64,000 bases of DNA from contig CAMGYJ010000003.1 in NCBI GenBank assembly GCA_946122785.1, positions 5,394,001 to 5,458,000 on the forward strand, in the 5' to 3' direction. This DNA is from Linum tenue. Its lineage: Eukaryota; Streptophyta; Magnoliopsida; Malpighiales; Linaceae. Shown here piece after piece: positions 10,379 through 21,120 of the stretch. The notes beneath the pieces are model-generated. The model searched no databases, had not been told where the DNA came from, and worked only from the letters and a program-made list of their open reading frames with translations. A program made the translations under genes and the position numbers. How positions within the stretch are numbered: the first letter of the stretch is position 1; every line of letters starts with the position of its first letter.

Positions 10379-11050
10379 ATGTCAATCCTTCCCCTCTCCT
10401 TCTCCTTCCTCTTCCTAATATTCCTCCATCTCCCCTCCGTCTGCCTCGCCGACATCGGCACCGCCGCCTGGTACCCGCCGCCATATTCCCGGTAAGTAAC
10501 TGCTATTTCACCGTTACTCACCCAACTTGTCAAAGATGGTCTTTTTTTAAAGCGAATTGTTGTTTCCCGATGCAGCGACGGCGTGTTACGGCAGCGACGC
10601 GTCGCAGTTCCCATCGAGCTACCTGTTCGGGGCGGCGGGGGAAGGGATATGGGACAATGGGGCGGCCTGCGGGAGGCAGTACAAGCTCCGGTGCCTCAGC
10701 GCGGTGGCGGCCGGGTCGTGCCAGCCCGACCAGACGATTCAGGTGAAGATCGTGGATTACGCCCGGAGCTTGGTCTCTCCCGGGTCGGCGTCCGGGACCA
10801 CCATCGTGCTGTCGCAGAAGGCGTTCGCCACCGTCGCGAATTGGACCGCCAGCCAGAGCATCAACATTGAGATCCAACAGTAAGTTTGGCCAGAATCGAT
10901 GCTCTGTTTTCTTCTTCTTCTTCTTCTTCTTCTTCTTCTTCTTCTTCTTCTTCTTCTTCTTCTTCTTCTTCTTCTTCTTCTTCCTCAATTCCGTTAGAGT
11001 CCCCTGTTTTCTGATCCCCTGGATTGAATTTTGTCAATTGCAGGGTATGA
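10379..11050 (+). CDS. EG45-like domain protein (plant natriuretic peptide-like), three exons
   Basis: Exons: 10379-10490, 10576-10879 and 11044-11050, giving about 140 residues. The family consists of small secreted expansin-like (DPBB) proteins, including plant natriuretic peptides linked to salt and water balance. Residues 1-24 form a signal peptide ending VCLA. The mature part starts DIGTAAWYPPPY; then come TACYGSD, GEGIWDNGAACGRQYKLRC, SCQPDQTIQVKIVDYA and the C-terminal NIEIQQV. The expected conserved cysteines are present. Intron 1 starts GTAAGT and ends TGCAG; the last exon supplies only the end of the final Q codon, V and the stop. In this copy an extra G at 10491 sits next to the intron 1 donor, so if splicing occurs at the first GT the G would shift the frame; the right-arm copy lacks it and joins in frame. 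A transcript is needed to know which is right. Confidence 0.85.
10908..10984 (+). repeat. (TTC)n microsatellite in intron 2 of EG45-like gene
   Basis: About 25 consecutive TTC/CTT units in the second intron. The right-arm copy stops at a scaffold gap before reaching it, so an assembly break at this tract is plausible. Confidence 0.95.
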
Positions 11051-12009
11051 ATAATGAAGAGAATGCTTTATTCGGGGGGATTCCGAAATCGCCGAGAAGG
11101 GGATCATCAGCTGTGACGGGCGAGAACTATAAAAGGAAGTTTGGAGACTTCATTGTAAAGTCATTAGCGTCAGCTTTCCTTGGAGGTGAACATTTATTTG
11201 CCGTGTGTATAGCCAACAATTCCAAATCAATAAAACAATTTCTCTGACTGTATTTTAGTTTTACCTGTTTTGGCATAGAGTAGATTTCGCAGCAAGTAGA
11301 ATGTTAGACAAGGAAACAAAGAAGAATTAACCAACTAAATTATGGGGTTTAGGGGGAAAGAATCTAGAATTTTAGTTGTTTAGTCTATATATATTCTATT
11401 GGAGTGGGAATGCGAGTTGTTAAGGGAGAAGGATTAGGTGACGATATTTGAAAAAAAAATCATAAAGATTTGAAAGAGAAGTTTGGAGTGGAAACATAAT
11501 CAAAACATAATTTGTTTCTTATAGTAGTATTATTTACGTGATTGTTTTTTGACGATTTGTATTTCTTTTCATTAGCATGGAAGGATTTGAGCATTTGTTA
11601 ATTGACACGTGCTAGGTAAACTACTGTTATAGATATGTGACCATTTGTGTTCTTCAAAAATTATGGAGCTTGTTTCAACAAAAAAAATAAAATTATGAAG
11701 CATGTTTCTGAGAATGCTGATAACTCGAAATGACCCGAAACTTTATATAAAACCTGTTAGATAAGGTCAATATTTGATCTGAAATCAACAAAACCAACAT
11801 GACCCGACCGTAACCTGAGATTCCCAACCCGACCTGATTGACAAACCTTTTTTTTTTCCGTTGAATCAGTTTCTTGTATTGCTCAATGAGAATCCGATAC
11901 AACGAAGCAGGATCAGACAGATCTTGAAAGAGCCAACTTGCCTCTACCCTCTACCCATCTGTGATTACATACAATAAGAACTAGTGGGTACTATTCACTA
12001 AAGAAAATG
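11051..12009. other. Downstream flank of EG45-like gene, no further gene seen
   Basis: Probable 3' untranslated region to about 11245 (AATAAAACAA near 11228-11237), then AT-rich intergenic DNA with no recognised gene or repeat boundary. Confidence 0.5.
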
Positions 12010-12515
12010 TAACTCTACTAGTGCTGCCTGTATTGCTTTGTTTCCAATAGCTATATACTGCAGATCCGCCAGTAACATTTCAACAACTTTCTCCGGTGCC
12101 CTACAGACTGATCCGTGAACAACCCCACATCTTTCCATCCACACGAATGAAATAATCATACACTAGAGTAAAGCATGCACCTGAGCTGTTCAAACATTCC
12201 TGCTAGCAGCAGTAGCAGCCTACAGCATGGAATCCCAGTTTCGATGCGCAAGTAGTTGACAGTTCATTATATATGCTAATCTGCAAGTAAACGAACAATG
12301 GAGATCAAAAAGATGATCTCTAGTTTCAGTTGCCACACCATATAAAGGACAAGAAGCATCCACAAGTTTGCCCCATTTCTGCAACTTATCCCTCGTGACA
12401 ATAAAATTCTTGTTCAAGATCCACGCCAGCAGATTATAACGTGGATCACAGGCCTTGCACCAAATAAGTTTGTGCCATGGAACTTCTTGCGCTTTACAAT
12501 GCAATGATTCCCAGA
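12010..12515 (-). pseudogene. LINE ORF2 C-terminal fragment (zf-RVT)
   Basis: The minus strand encodes PWHKLIWCKACDPRYN, then CPLYG..TETRDHLF, the zinc-binding RT-associated domain of plant LINEs. Further downstream, in broken frames, come a W-ER type segment and 'CRAPEKVVEMLLADLQ', typical LINE C-terminal sequence. A LINE RT scrap on the same strand at 16162-16236 could be an upstream piece of the same copy, with the LTR and tandem repeats between them as later insertions; the middle of the polymerase is missing. Confidence 0.75.
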
Positions 12516-12516
12516 C

Positions 12517-14827
12517 TGCAACACCCTAACCCGGTCGGGAACTAATTTTACTAAAATTTCTCTTCAAAATAAAATACTAAAATATGAAATTGTAGCGGAA
12601 ATTTTTTTCATAAATAAGATACTGAAAACACACTCTTTTAGTTCAAAGCAAAGCCCTAACACGTGGGCAAATTAAACTCACACATTAAAATCTCAATCTG
12701 ATCTCCAGTCTATACTCATAATCATAAAACATAATAACTAACTAGTCTCAAGTGCTGCTGCTTGTGTGAAACTCTAACTAGACATCCTTTGTGACGCTCG
12801 TACCGTCCTCCTCTAGCTAGCTTCCCTCGAACTGTTTCTCTCGATCTCGCTGCTCTCTAACTGCTCCTCTAGCTCATTCCTCTTCAAACTGGTGAGTGAG
12901 TTGGGGTCAGTCTACGCTAGGGATGTCAGTCGGTCGGTTTCGGTTTAACCAAAAATCGAAAAGTCGGGTTTCGGTTAAACCGAGCGACCCCCTAGCACTA
13001 CCGACCACCGAATGGCGCGTTTCAAAACCGCCTAACCGACAGGTCGGTTATCGGTTATAACCGCGGTTAGCCGAATTAAATACAAAAAATTAAATAAAAA
13101 AAAAGAAATAGAAGAAAAGAACCACCACACATTTTCGTCCTTATCTTCTTCTTCTTCTCTCCTCACCCAAAAAGCAAAAGCATGTCTTTTCTTCTCCCCT
13201 CTCTCTCCTGCCTCTGCTAACCGCCTAACCCTCCATCTCCATTCTCCAAGACTCTTCTTCTCTCCCCTCTCTCCCAACCAAAACCAATTTTTTTTTCTCT
13301 CTCTCAGCCAAACTCAATTCCCATTCTCTTCTTCTCCGAACTCATGGAGACATGGACCAAGACCATTTTTCTTTTCCTTCTCACTTTCGCGGCCGCGGTT
13401 CATCTGCTCGGGGACGGCGACGACGACGACGGATGGACGGGAAAGAGGAAGGATGGAGGCGGCGGCGCGAGGCGACGCGATGAGGACGGGATCTGGGCAG
13501 CGGCGAGGAAGGGATCTGGACGGGTGCGACGCGACGAGGAAGGATCTGCATGGCGGCGAGGAACGGAGGAAGGCGACGGCCGTGAGGCGACAAGGAAGGG
13601 AGCTGGGCGGCGGCCGTGACTCGTGAGGGTGAGGGTTTGATGGGGGGATTATAGGGTTTCAGATTGGGGTTATGGGTTTTATATGTCATTTTTTTTTTTG
13701 CAAGGAGGGCAATATATGAGGGTTGGTCGGGTTGGTTCGGTTTTTTTGAATAAATGCGGTTAATAATAGTCGGTTACTCGGTTATCCGAAGCTTTTTATT
13801 CTCCTCCGTCCACCGACCGAAGTAATTTTAGTATCGGTTTTTGGTTTGCCGAAAACCGGTCGGTTCGGTTGTAACCGACAGTTATCCGCTAACCGGAAAC
13901 CAAACTGCCAGCCCTAGTCTACGCCCTTACGTTTTAAAAATCTAGTACTTTAGTATTTTACTTCAGATACTTAAGTTAAACTGGTGGGAGTTGTTTGTAC
14001 TTCCACTCTTAAACTCCTAACTCTTAAAACTGTATGGGAGTTACTGTTACTCTCCATTCTTAAAGCTCAAAGCTTGATTTAAATACTTGACTAACACGGG
14101 GATCCCTCACCAGCTAGTCCGGTTGCCAACTCATACATATGAGAAGCGATCCAGGCTTTTCAAAAACTTAAACTTATCGTGGAAGGCTCTTCTCCAACGA
14201 TTCTCAAGAGCATAACTGCTGCTCATCTTAAAATATCTCAAGAGCATAACTGTTGCTCTATCTCAAAGGTCTTAAGAGCATACTGCTGCTTTATCTCAAA
14301 ACCTCAACTGGCAACGGACTAGCGCTAGTGACTAAAAACACTTAAAACGACTTGACCTTCTTGAAAGTGAGTTACTTCTTAAAAAGTACTTGTTTCAACA
14401 TACAACTAAAAGCATATTCACACAAACTCACATGGCATCATAGAAACACACAAAGCAAGTATGGCACATAGCAATCAATCTCAAAAACTCAAATATCGTA
14501 AGACGTAGAATTTACCCCCTTTACACTTACCTTACTATTCCGAATCCACGTGAGTTAATCGCTATCAGCTATCAATAGCCGCCACCATTATATCCTGAAT
14601 TCTGCTCCCTGAGATCCCTTTAACAACGACGGATGCTGACTCTTGTTCCTCTTTATCAACAACAAGCTGAACTCCCTCACCCATATCAATAAAAGTTCAC
14701 CATGAGTGAGCATAAAAGAAAGCTCCAAAATCATTGTATCCCAATTTTAACAAGTTTTCAGGTCCATATGGAGTTTCCCCTTCTCGATAGTTTCCTTCCT
14801 CTGATCAGCTCCGCGATCCACCTGAGG
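12517..14827 (+). mobile_element. LTR of gypsy (chromovirus-like) family, truncated, with hAT insertion
   Basis: Begins TGCAACACCCTAACCCGG and matches the reverse strand of 17907-19314, the solo LTR of the same family. The last part of the LTR (equivalent of 17321-17906) is missing because the copy breaks at 14827 into a tandem repeat. A 999 bp hAT element (12918-13916) splits it. TGTAACACCC starts are usual in plant Tekay/Del-like gypsy LTRs, so that assignment is by end sequence only. A short repeated phrase 'tctcaagagcataactg' occurs around 14200-14290. Confidence 0.8.
12918..13916. mobile_element. Non-autonomous hAT element (999 bp) with empty-site proof
   Basis: Starts TAGGGATGTCAGT and ends ACTGCCAGCCCTA (inverted ends). 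The 8 bp duplication GTCTACGC is at 12910-12917 and 13917-13924. The sister LTR at 18908-18925 reads straight through the target site with one copy of those bases. The element holds many CGGTTAACCG/TCGGTT words near both ends. The open frames at about 13030-13690 are low-complexity and I do not regard them as genes. Confidence 0.92.
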
Positions 14828-16162
14828 TATGTTTATATACCAAGGGAAGGAATCAGATGAAAGATTGGAGTTCTGGAAGTCCTCGAACGAAAGGCGCGAA
14901 GTTAGTACGAAAGCTGCTTTTGGACTGTTTGCTGGCAACTTACTTGAGACTTTGAAGAATTGAATTGAAACCTTTGGTTTTTTTTTCAAGTTTGCGTACT
15001 TGTGTGAGCTTTGGTGGACTCCAAGCTCGTTGAGCTCTTGTATCGATCAAGAACGCGTTGATCGTGGCCGTGCATCTACCCTTATATCATTCGAGCCTTC
15101 TTCCACGTGAAAGATTGCATGTTTGATTCCGTTTTATCCAAACACCCAAGAACATCCTTATTTTTTGTTCGAAATTCCGTTTAATCAATTCAATCTTTGA
15201 ATTGATTCGTTGCTGCGTAATTCTGATCACAAAGTACCCCCTGGTGCTATATTACTAGCTTGTGAAAATAGGTATGTTTATATACCAAGGGAAGGAATCT
15301 GATGAAAGATTGGAAATCTGGAAGTCCTCGAATGAAAGGCGCGAAGTTAGTACGAAAGCTGCTTTTGGACTGTTTGCTGGCAACTTACTTGAGACTTTGA
15401 AAAATTGAATTGAAACCTTTGGTTTTTTTTTTTCAAGTTTGCGTACTTGTGTGAGCTTTGGTGGATTCCAAGCTCGTTGAGCTCTTGTATCGATCAAGAA
15501 CGCGTTGATCGTGGCCGTGCATCTACCCTTATATCATTCGAGCCTTCTTCCATGTGAAAGATTGCATGTTTGATTCCGTTTTATCCAAACACCCAAGAAC
15601 ATCCTTGTTTTTTGTTCGAAATTCCGTTTAATCAATTCAATCTTTGAATTGATTCGTTGCTGCGTAATTCTGATCACAAAGTACCCCCTGGTGCTTTATT
15701 ACTAGCTTATGAAAATAGGTATGTTTATATACCAAGGGAAGGAATCAGATGAAAGATTGGAGTTCTGGAAGTCCTCGAACGAAAGGCGCGAAGTTAGTAC
15801 GAAAGCTGTTTTTGGACTGTTTGCTGACAACTTACTTGAGAATTTGAAGAATTGAATTTAAACCTTTGTTTTTTTTTTCAAGTTTGCGTACTTGTGTGAG
15901 CTTTGGTGGATTCCAAACTCGTTGAGCTCTTGTATCGATGAAGAACGCGTTGATCGTGGCCGTGCATCTACCCTTATATCATTCGAGCCTTCTTCCACGT
16001 GAAAGATTGCATGTTTGATTCCGTTTTATCCAAACACCCAAGAACATCCTTGTTTTTTGTTCGAAATTCTGTTTAATCAATTCAATCTTTGAATTGATTC
16101 GTTGCTGCGTAATTCTGATCACAAAGTACCCCCTGGTGCTTTATTACTAGCTTGTGAAAATA
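14826..16162. repeat. Three tandem copies of a ~446 bp unit
   Basis: Units at 14826-15270, 15271-15717 and 15718-16162 each begin GGTATGTTTATATACC and end CTAGCTTGTGAAAAT. Lengths are about 445, 447 and 445, with only a few differences among units. Each contains a poly-T tract and a TATAT-CATTCGAGCC block. On the minus strand each unit has an open frame of roughly 75 codons, with no recognised domain. The origin of the unit is unknown to me; it abuts an LTR on the left and a LINE scrap on the right. Confidence 0.9.
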
Positions 16163-16236
16163 ATGTAGACAACCCCTCCATTGCTATGGTGAATAGATAG
16201 GGTGATAGTGGATCACCATGTCTTACTCCCTTCCTG
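16162..16236 (-). pseudogene. LINE reverse-transcriptase scrap
   Basis: The minus strand reads GVRHGDPLSPYLFTIAMEGL, the conserved (Q/H)GDPLSP block of LINE reverse transcriptases. Only about 25 codons remain, joined on the right to gypsy integrase sequence and on the left to the tandem repeat. Confidence 0.75.
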
Positions 16237-17320
16237 TGCTCCAGTGAAGATTGTCCCTTGATCGATTGTTATGGTGGCTGGCAAACCAAAACGATAAATA
16301 ATGTGTTCCTTGATAAAAGAAATCACCTCCCCCTGGTTCACCGTCTTCATTGGTTTTGCCTCAATCAGTAGCCACAATGATAAAGGTATGTTTCTTAGAT
16401 GATGAGGCATTGACTTGTCCAATCAGATCCATTTCCCAACCAATGAACCAAAGAATGGTCGAGGCTTAACGATAGATCTCAAATCAATGGCAGGTGCTCT
16501 TTGCACTGATCCATGACGTTGGCAAGCTTCACATCCCTCAGCAAATGGTGCACAATCAGGCTCAATAGTTGGCCAGTAATATCCATATCGATGTAGCATC
16601 CACCTCATGGATGGACCAACTTGATGTGATCCACATATTCCCTCGTTGGTCTCACCCATAGCTCGTAAAGTCTCCTTGACCCCCAAGCACTTGAGCAACA
16701 AACCATTTGGCTTCTTTTGAAAGTGTCCCATCTAGTAAGACATAGTTCCTGGCCCTAAATTTGGTAGTATAATCTGCATCCCCACTTGGATTTTGAAAGT
16801 ACTTCACCAGTGGAGCACGCCAATCATTGGCATCATCTTCAATCACGCACACCTCAACAACTTGTTTCATCCTATCCCTCAAAGGGCTAAGAGTTTGCAC
16901 GAATATTTGATCTCTTCCTCCGCTAACAGACTCTCTGAAGCCAGATGCCTGCTGGGCCAGATAGTTGGCTTTGCCATTATCCATACGAGGAATAAACTTG
17001 ATGGACACATTATCAAAGTAAGAAATCAACACTTTGACCCTCTCAAGATACAACTCTAACACATAGTTGACACATCGGTATTCACCAAGCACTTGGTACA
17101 CTACTAGTTCGGAATCTCCCCCGATGTTGATATTCTTTGCCTTTAGGTCAACAAGCATTTTCAAACCAACAACCAAAGCTTCATACTTTGGTTGGTTATT
17201 AGTACATGGCCCATCAAAGGAGAATGCAAAGTGCATGGCATGACCTGATGGCGAGGCCAACACCATGCCAGCTCCTGCTCCTGAACGTGTCTTTGAGCCG
17301 TCAAAGTACAACGTCCAATG
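16237..17320 (-). pseudogene. Ty3/gypsy pol: second RNase H and integrase part
   Basis: Read leftward from 17320: an RNase H of the RVT_3 type (YFDGSKT, NQPKYEAL, GDSELVVYQV, NGKANYLAQQ), a linker, an integrase zinc-binding segment (C-APFAEGCEACQRHG near 16530) and the integrase core (IEAKPMKTV...FGLPATITIDQGTIFTG). An RVT_3 RNase H in addition to the one joined to the RT is a mark of the Tat/Ogre group. Frames are broken near 16730 and the core is cut off by the LINE scrap. The upstream RT lies at 19315-20742, separated by a solo LTR. Confidence 0.88.
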
Positions 17321-19314
17321 TGTTACACCCCATCTTTTTCAAAGTAGAAATGACTATTATGCCCTTGCTCTAAATTTGTCAAATTCCATCGTAATATCAA
17401 TGAGGACAAAAAATATGAACTCTCGGTTCAAATAGTATCGAGTTTCGATATAAAACGAGGAAGTTACAGATGTTTATTGAGTTTTGGATTAAACTCCCCC
17501 GTAATTGTGAAATTTCCAAGATAAGCCTGGGGCAATTAAACCCTAACCTATCCCTACCTTTCACTCTGCCTCACCTATATATATATATATGTGTATGTGT
17601 TAAGCCTAAAACTAATAAAACAGGGAATTGCACCGTCCACTGCTCCAGGTTCCCATCACTATCGTCTCTGTCGTCTTTCCCCCACTACGCAAGCAGCGCC
17701 GCCTCATTGGTTTGTCAACTTCGCAACCAGGAGTGTAATGGTAACCAAACAAAGGAGGTCTTGATCAATTGTCCGTAGCGGCGAGGAAGGTAAGTGAATT
17801 TTCGCCCACGTTTATTGCCGGTGGAGATGTTATATGTGACCAGGGGAAGGCGGGATGCTCTTCGATTTTTGCTAGGCTCCGGATGGAAAAGGAAGCGCCG
17901 AGGATGCCTCAGGTGAATCGGTGGATCGCGGAGCTGATCAGAGGAAGGAAAATATCGACAAGGGGAAACTCCATATGGACCGGACAACTTGTTAAAATTG
18001 GGATACAATGATTTTGGAGCTTTCTTTTATGCTCACTCATGGTGAACGTTGCTTTGGCATGGGGTATTCATGCATGGGATATGGGACGTGTAAGGGAGCA
18101 TGGAATGGATGGAGCATACGTGGAGGTTATTGAGATGGGTGAGGGAGTTCAGCTTCTTGTTGTTAAAGAGGAACAAGAGTCAGTATCCGCCGTTGTTAAA
18201 GGGATCTCAGGGAGCAGAATTCAGGATATAATGGTGGCCGCTATTGATAGCTGATAGCGATTAACTCACGTGAGGTGAGTGTAAGAGGGTAAATTCTACG
18301 CCTTCGGTATTTGAATTTTTGAGATTGATTGCTATGTGCCATACTTGCTTTGCGTGTTTCTATGATGCCATGTGAGTTTGTGTGAATATGCTTTCAGTTG
18401 TATGTTATTGCATGCTCTACTTACAAGTAAGTTCAAGTTTAAGAAACAAGTACTTGAAGTAACTCACCTTCAAGAAGGTCAAGTCGTTTTAAGTGTTTTT
18501 AGTCACTAGCGCCAGTCCGTTGCCAGTTGAGATTTTGAGATAAAGCAGCAGTATGCTCTTAATTAAGACCTTTGAGATAGAGCAAGAGTTATGCTCTTGA
18601 GATATTTTAAGATGAGCAGCAGTTATGCTCTTGAGAATCGTGGAAGAAGAGCCTTCCACGATAAGTTTAAGTTTTTGGAAAGCCTGGATGGCTTCTCATA
18701 CGTATGAGTCGGCAACCGGACTAGCCAGTGAGGGATCCCCGTGTCAGTCAAGTATTTAAGTCAAGCTTTGAGCTTTAAGAATGGTGAGTAACAGTAACTC
18801 CCATACAGTTTTAAGAGTTAGGAGTTTAAGAGTGGAAGTACAAACAACTCCCATCAGTTTAAGTTAAGTATCTGAAGTAAATTACTAAAGTACTGGATTT
18901 TTAAAACGTAAGGGCGTAGACTGACCCCAACTCACTCACCAGTTTGAAGAGGAATGAGCTAGAGGAGCAGTTAGAGAGCAGCGAGATCGAGAGAAACAGT
19001 TCGAGGGAAGCTAGCTAGAGGAGGACGGTACGAGCGTCGTAGCTGATGTCTAGTTAGAGTTTCACACAAGCAGCAGCACTTGAGACTAGTTAGTTATTAT
19101 GTTTTATGATTATGAGTATAGACTGGAGATCAGATTGAGATTTTAATGTGTGAGTTTAATTTGCCCACGTGTTAGGGCTTTGCTTTGAACTAAAAGAGTG
19201 TGTTTTCAGTATCTTATTTATGAAAAATTCCCCCGCTACAATTTCATATTTTAGTATTTTATTTTCAAGAGAAATTTTAGTAAAATTAGTTCCCGGCCGG
19301 GTTAGGGTGTTACA
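17321..19314 (-). mobile_element. Solo LTR inserted in gypsy pol
   Basis: 1994 bases beginning TGTTACACCCC and ending GGGTGTTACA, flanked by CAATG (17316-17320) and CAAGG (19315-19319), a 5 bp target duplication with one mismatch. The interruption falls inside the gypsy RNase H frame: the codons for W-TLYFDGSKT resume exactly at the left border. No internal retroelement genes are present, hence a solo LTR left by recombination. It is the undamaged relative of 12517-14827 in inverted orientation. Small open frames inside (for example 17769-18254, plus) are unassigned. Confidence 0.87.
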
Positions 19315-20742
19315 CAAGGATTCTCATCGACCATCCCAACTTATACTTGCTCTGTTGGCATACTTACACATGGATGGTCTGCCAAAAAATTTTCTAGGGC
19401 TTGTCCCTTAACTGCCCATTGTGGCACATACCAAGTGTCCACTTACCAATCCTACATGGATGATTGGCCGGGACAACATGTATTTAATAACATCAGTTTG
19501 GCAAATGAGCTGCACCTCAACAGGTGCCAAGTATTATATTAACTTCGTACAAGCAAAGTACACGGCCAAACATAAATTTTCTAAGGATGAGTATTTTTGC
19601 TTGGCCTCATTCAACAACCTACTTAAGTAGTAGAATACTTGCTCATTGCTAGAATCATTCTCTTGAGCCAACAGACATGCTACAGATGTGTCTGTGGGTG
19701 AAAGATATAATTTCAAAGGACGATTTCGAATTGGGGAGTTGAGCACTAGCGGGTTCACCAAATACCTTTTGGTATCTTCCAATGCTTTTTGGTGCTCCTC
19801 TCGCCACACAAACTCATCTTCCTTCTTCAACTTGAGCAGCGAAGATAAAACTTGGGTCCGGCATGCACAATTCGAGATGAACCTTCGAATATAATTGACT
19901 TGGCCTAGGAACCGCTGCAACTCCTTTTTATTGCATGGTGGCGTGGCCTCAAAGTCAATGATGGACTTGGTCTTGTTCTGGTCGACCTCAATGCCACGTT
20001 GACTCACTAAGAATCCTAAAAAGTTACCTGCAGTCACACCAAAAGTACATTTTAGAGGATTCAATTTTAACTTGTGAGCTCTCATACGCGGGAAGGCTCT
20101 ATGTAAATGAGAAAGGTGGCGACTTGTCACCTTCGACTTGACGAAAATGTCGTCAATGTATACTTCCACCAAGTCACCAATCAGCTCATGAATATAGCAT
20201 TCATGGCCCGTTGGTAAGTTGCACCAGCGTTCTTCAAACCAAAAGGCATGACTATCCACTCATAGCAGCCAATAGCCCCTGGACAGCGAAACACCATCTT
20301 GTGCACATCCTCCTCAGCTATATAGATTTGGTTTATAGCCAGAATAACAATCCATAAAAGAAAAAATCTCATGTCTGGTAACAGCATCAAGCAACATGCC
20401 AACCACTGGCACATGGTACTCATCTTTTGGGGTGACCAAATTCAAATTCCTAAAGTCTACACATACACGCAAGCTTCCATTTTCTTTCTCACTGGCACAA
20501 TGCATGACAACCACTCAACATACCTAGCAGTTCTAATGAACTTTGCTTTAACATGCGTTCAATCTCTTTCTTTATTTCTGGCAAGCCTTCATAAGCAAAA
20601 CGTTTAGGTGGTTATTTGTAAGGTGTAAAGCCACTTTTAATTGGTAACCTATGCTCTACTAATTTTCTATCTAAGCCAGGCATTTCATGATAATCCCATG
20701 CAAAGCAATTTTTAAATTCCTTTAAAAACTCGAATTGATTGT
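19315..20742 (-). pseudogene. Ty3/gypsy pol: reverse transcriptase and RNase H
   Basis: Read leftward: FAWDYHEMPGLDRKLVEHRL (near 20700), GSLRVCVDFRNLNLVTPKDE, then IAEEDVHKMVFRCPGAIG, MPFGLKNAGATYQRAMN, the catalytic VYIDDIFVKS (about 20150), FLGFLVSQRGIEVD, RFLGQVNYIRRFI and the RNase H segment LYLSPTDTSVACLL. Several frameshifts and an in-frame stop near 20605 make it inactive. It is the middle part of the polyprotein whose protease lies at 29506-30789 and whose integrase lies at 16237-17320; the gaps are later insertions. Confidence 0.9.
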
Positions 20743-20867
20743 TCCTTGGCCTATTTTACGCTAGGTTGTGTTGTTTTGTCGTGTTTCAGGTCCTAGCAAG
20801 TAAAGAGGTGCATAGGCGAAAGTTTTGGGTCATTTGGAGGTCAGGTGGCGATTCAAAGAGCAAATTA

Positions 20868-21120
20868 CGGGCAGCCCCTGCCAAATTACGGGCGTAATTG
20901 CTCCAGGCATGCCCGTAAACGCAATGCCGAGCCTAATTCCCCAGAATTCCTCTCGGCAGTGGAATTACGGGCAAGAGTCACATGAATTACGACCGTAATT
21001 CAGTAATTACTGGCAGTAATCTGCCAATTACGGTCGTAATTCCCCCATCAGAGTAAATGGAACGCGCGTTTTGGGCGTTTTACGGGCAGACCATGATTAC
21101 GACCGTAATTCTGCCCGTAT
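20868..21120 (+). repeat. Cluster of AATTACG(A/G)(C/T)CGTAATT palindromes
   Basis: Near-palindromes at 20983-21002, 21026-21041 and 21096-21109, with half-words 'ttacgggcag' and 'ctgcccgta' between them. The equivalent places in LTR copies A and B hold palindromes with the same ACG..CGT centre and different arms. Confidence 0.85.

Larger units (their letters stand above)
401..10808 (+). repeat. Left arm of ~10.4 kb inverted repeat
   Basis: Reading the reverse strand of 33032-43454 reproduces this interval almost base for base. Paired coordinates add to about 43855 at the outer end and 43838-43840 at the inner end, so net length difference is small. I saw scattered substitutions, 1-3 base indels and one insertion of roughly 20 bases in the right arm near 36900. 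All the transposons and the gene listed inside the arm occur in both arms with the same target-site duplications, so they predate the separation of the two copies. Confidence 0.95.

Noticed and set aside
10530..10988. Minus-strand open frame beginning with a long poly-lysine run
   Set aside because: It is the TTC microsatellite and the EG45-like exon 2 read backwards.
13032..13689. Charged open frames inside the 999 bp hAT element
   Set aside because: Low-complexity Arg/Gly/Asp-rich frames on both strands over a GC-rich stretch, no domain and no conserved start; not treated as genes.
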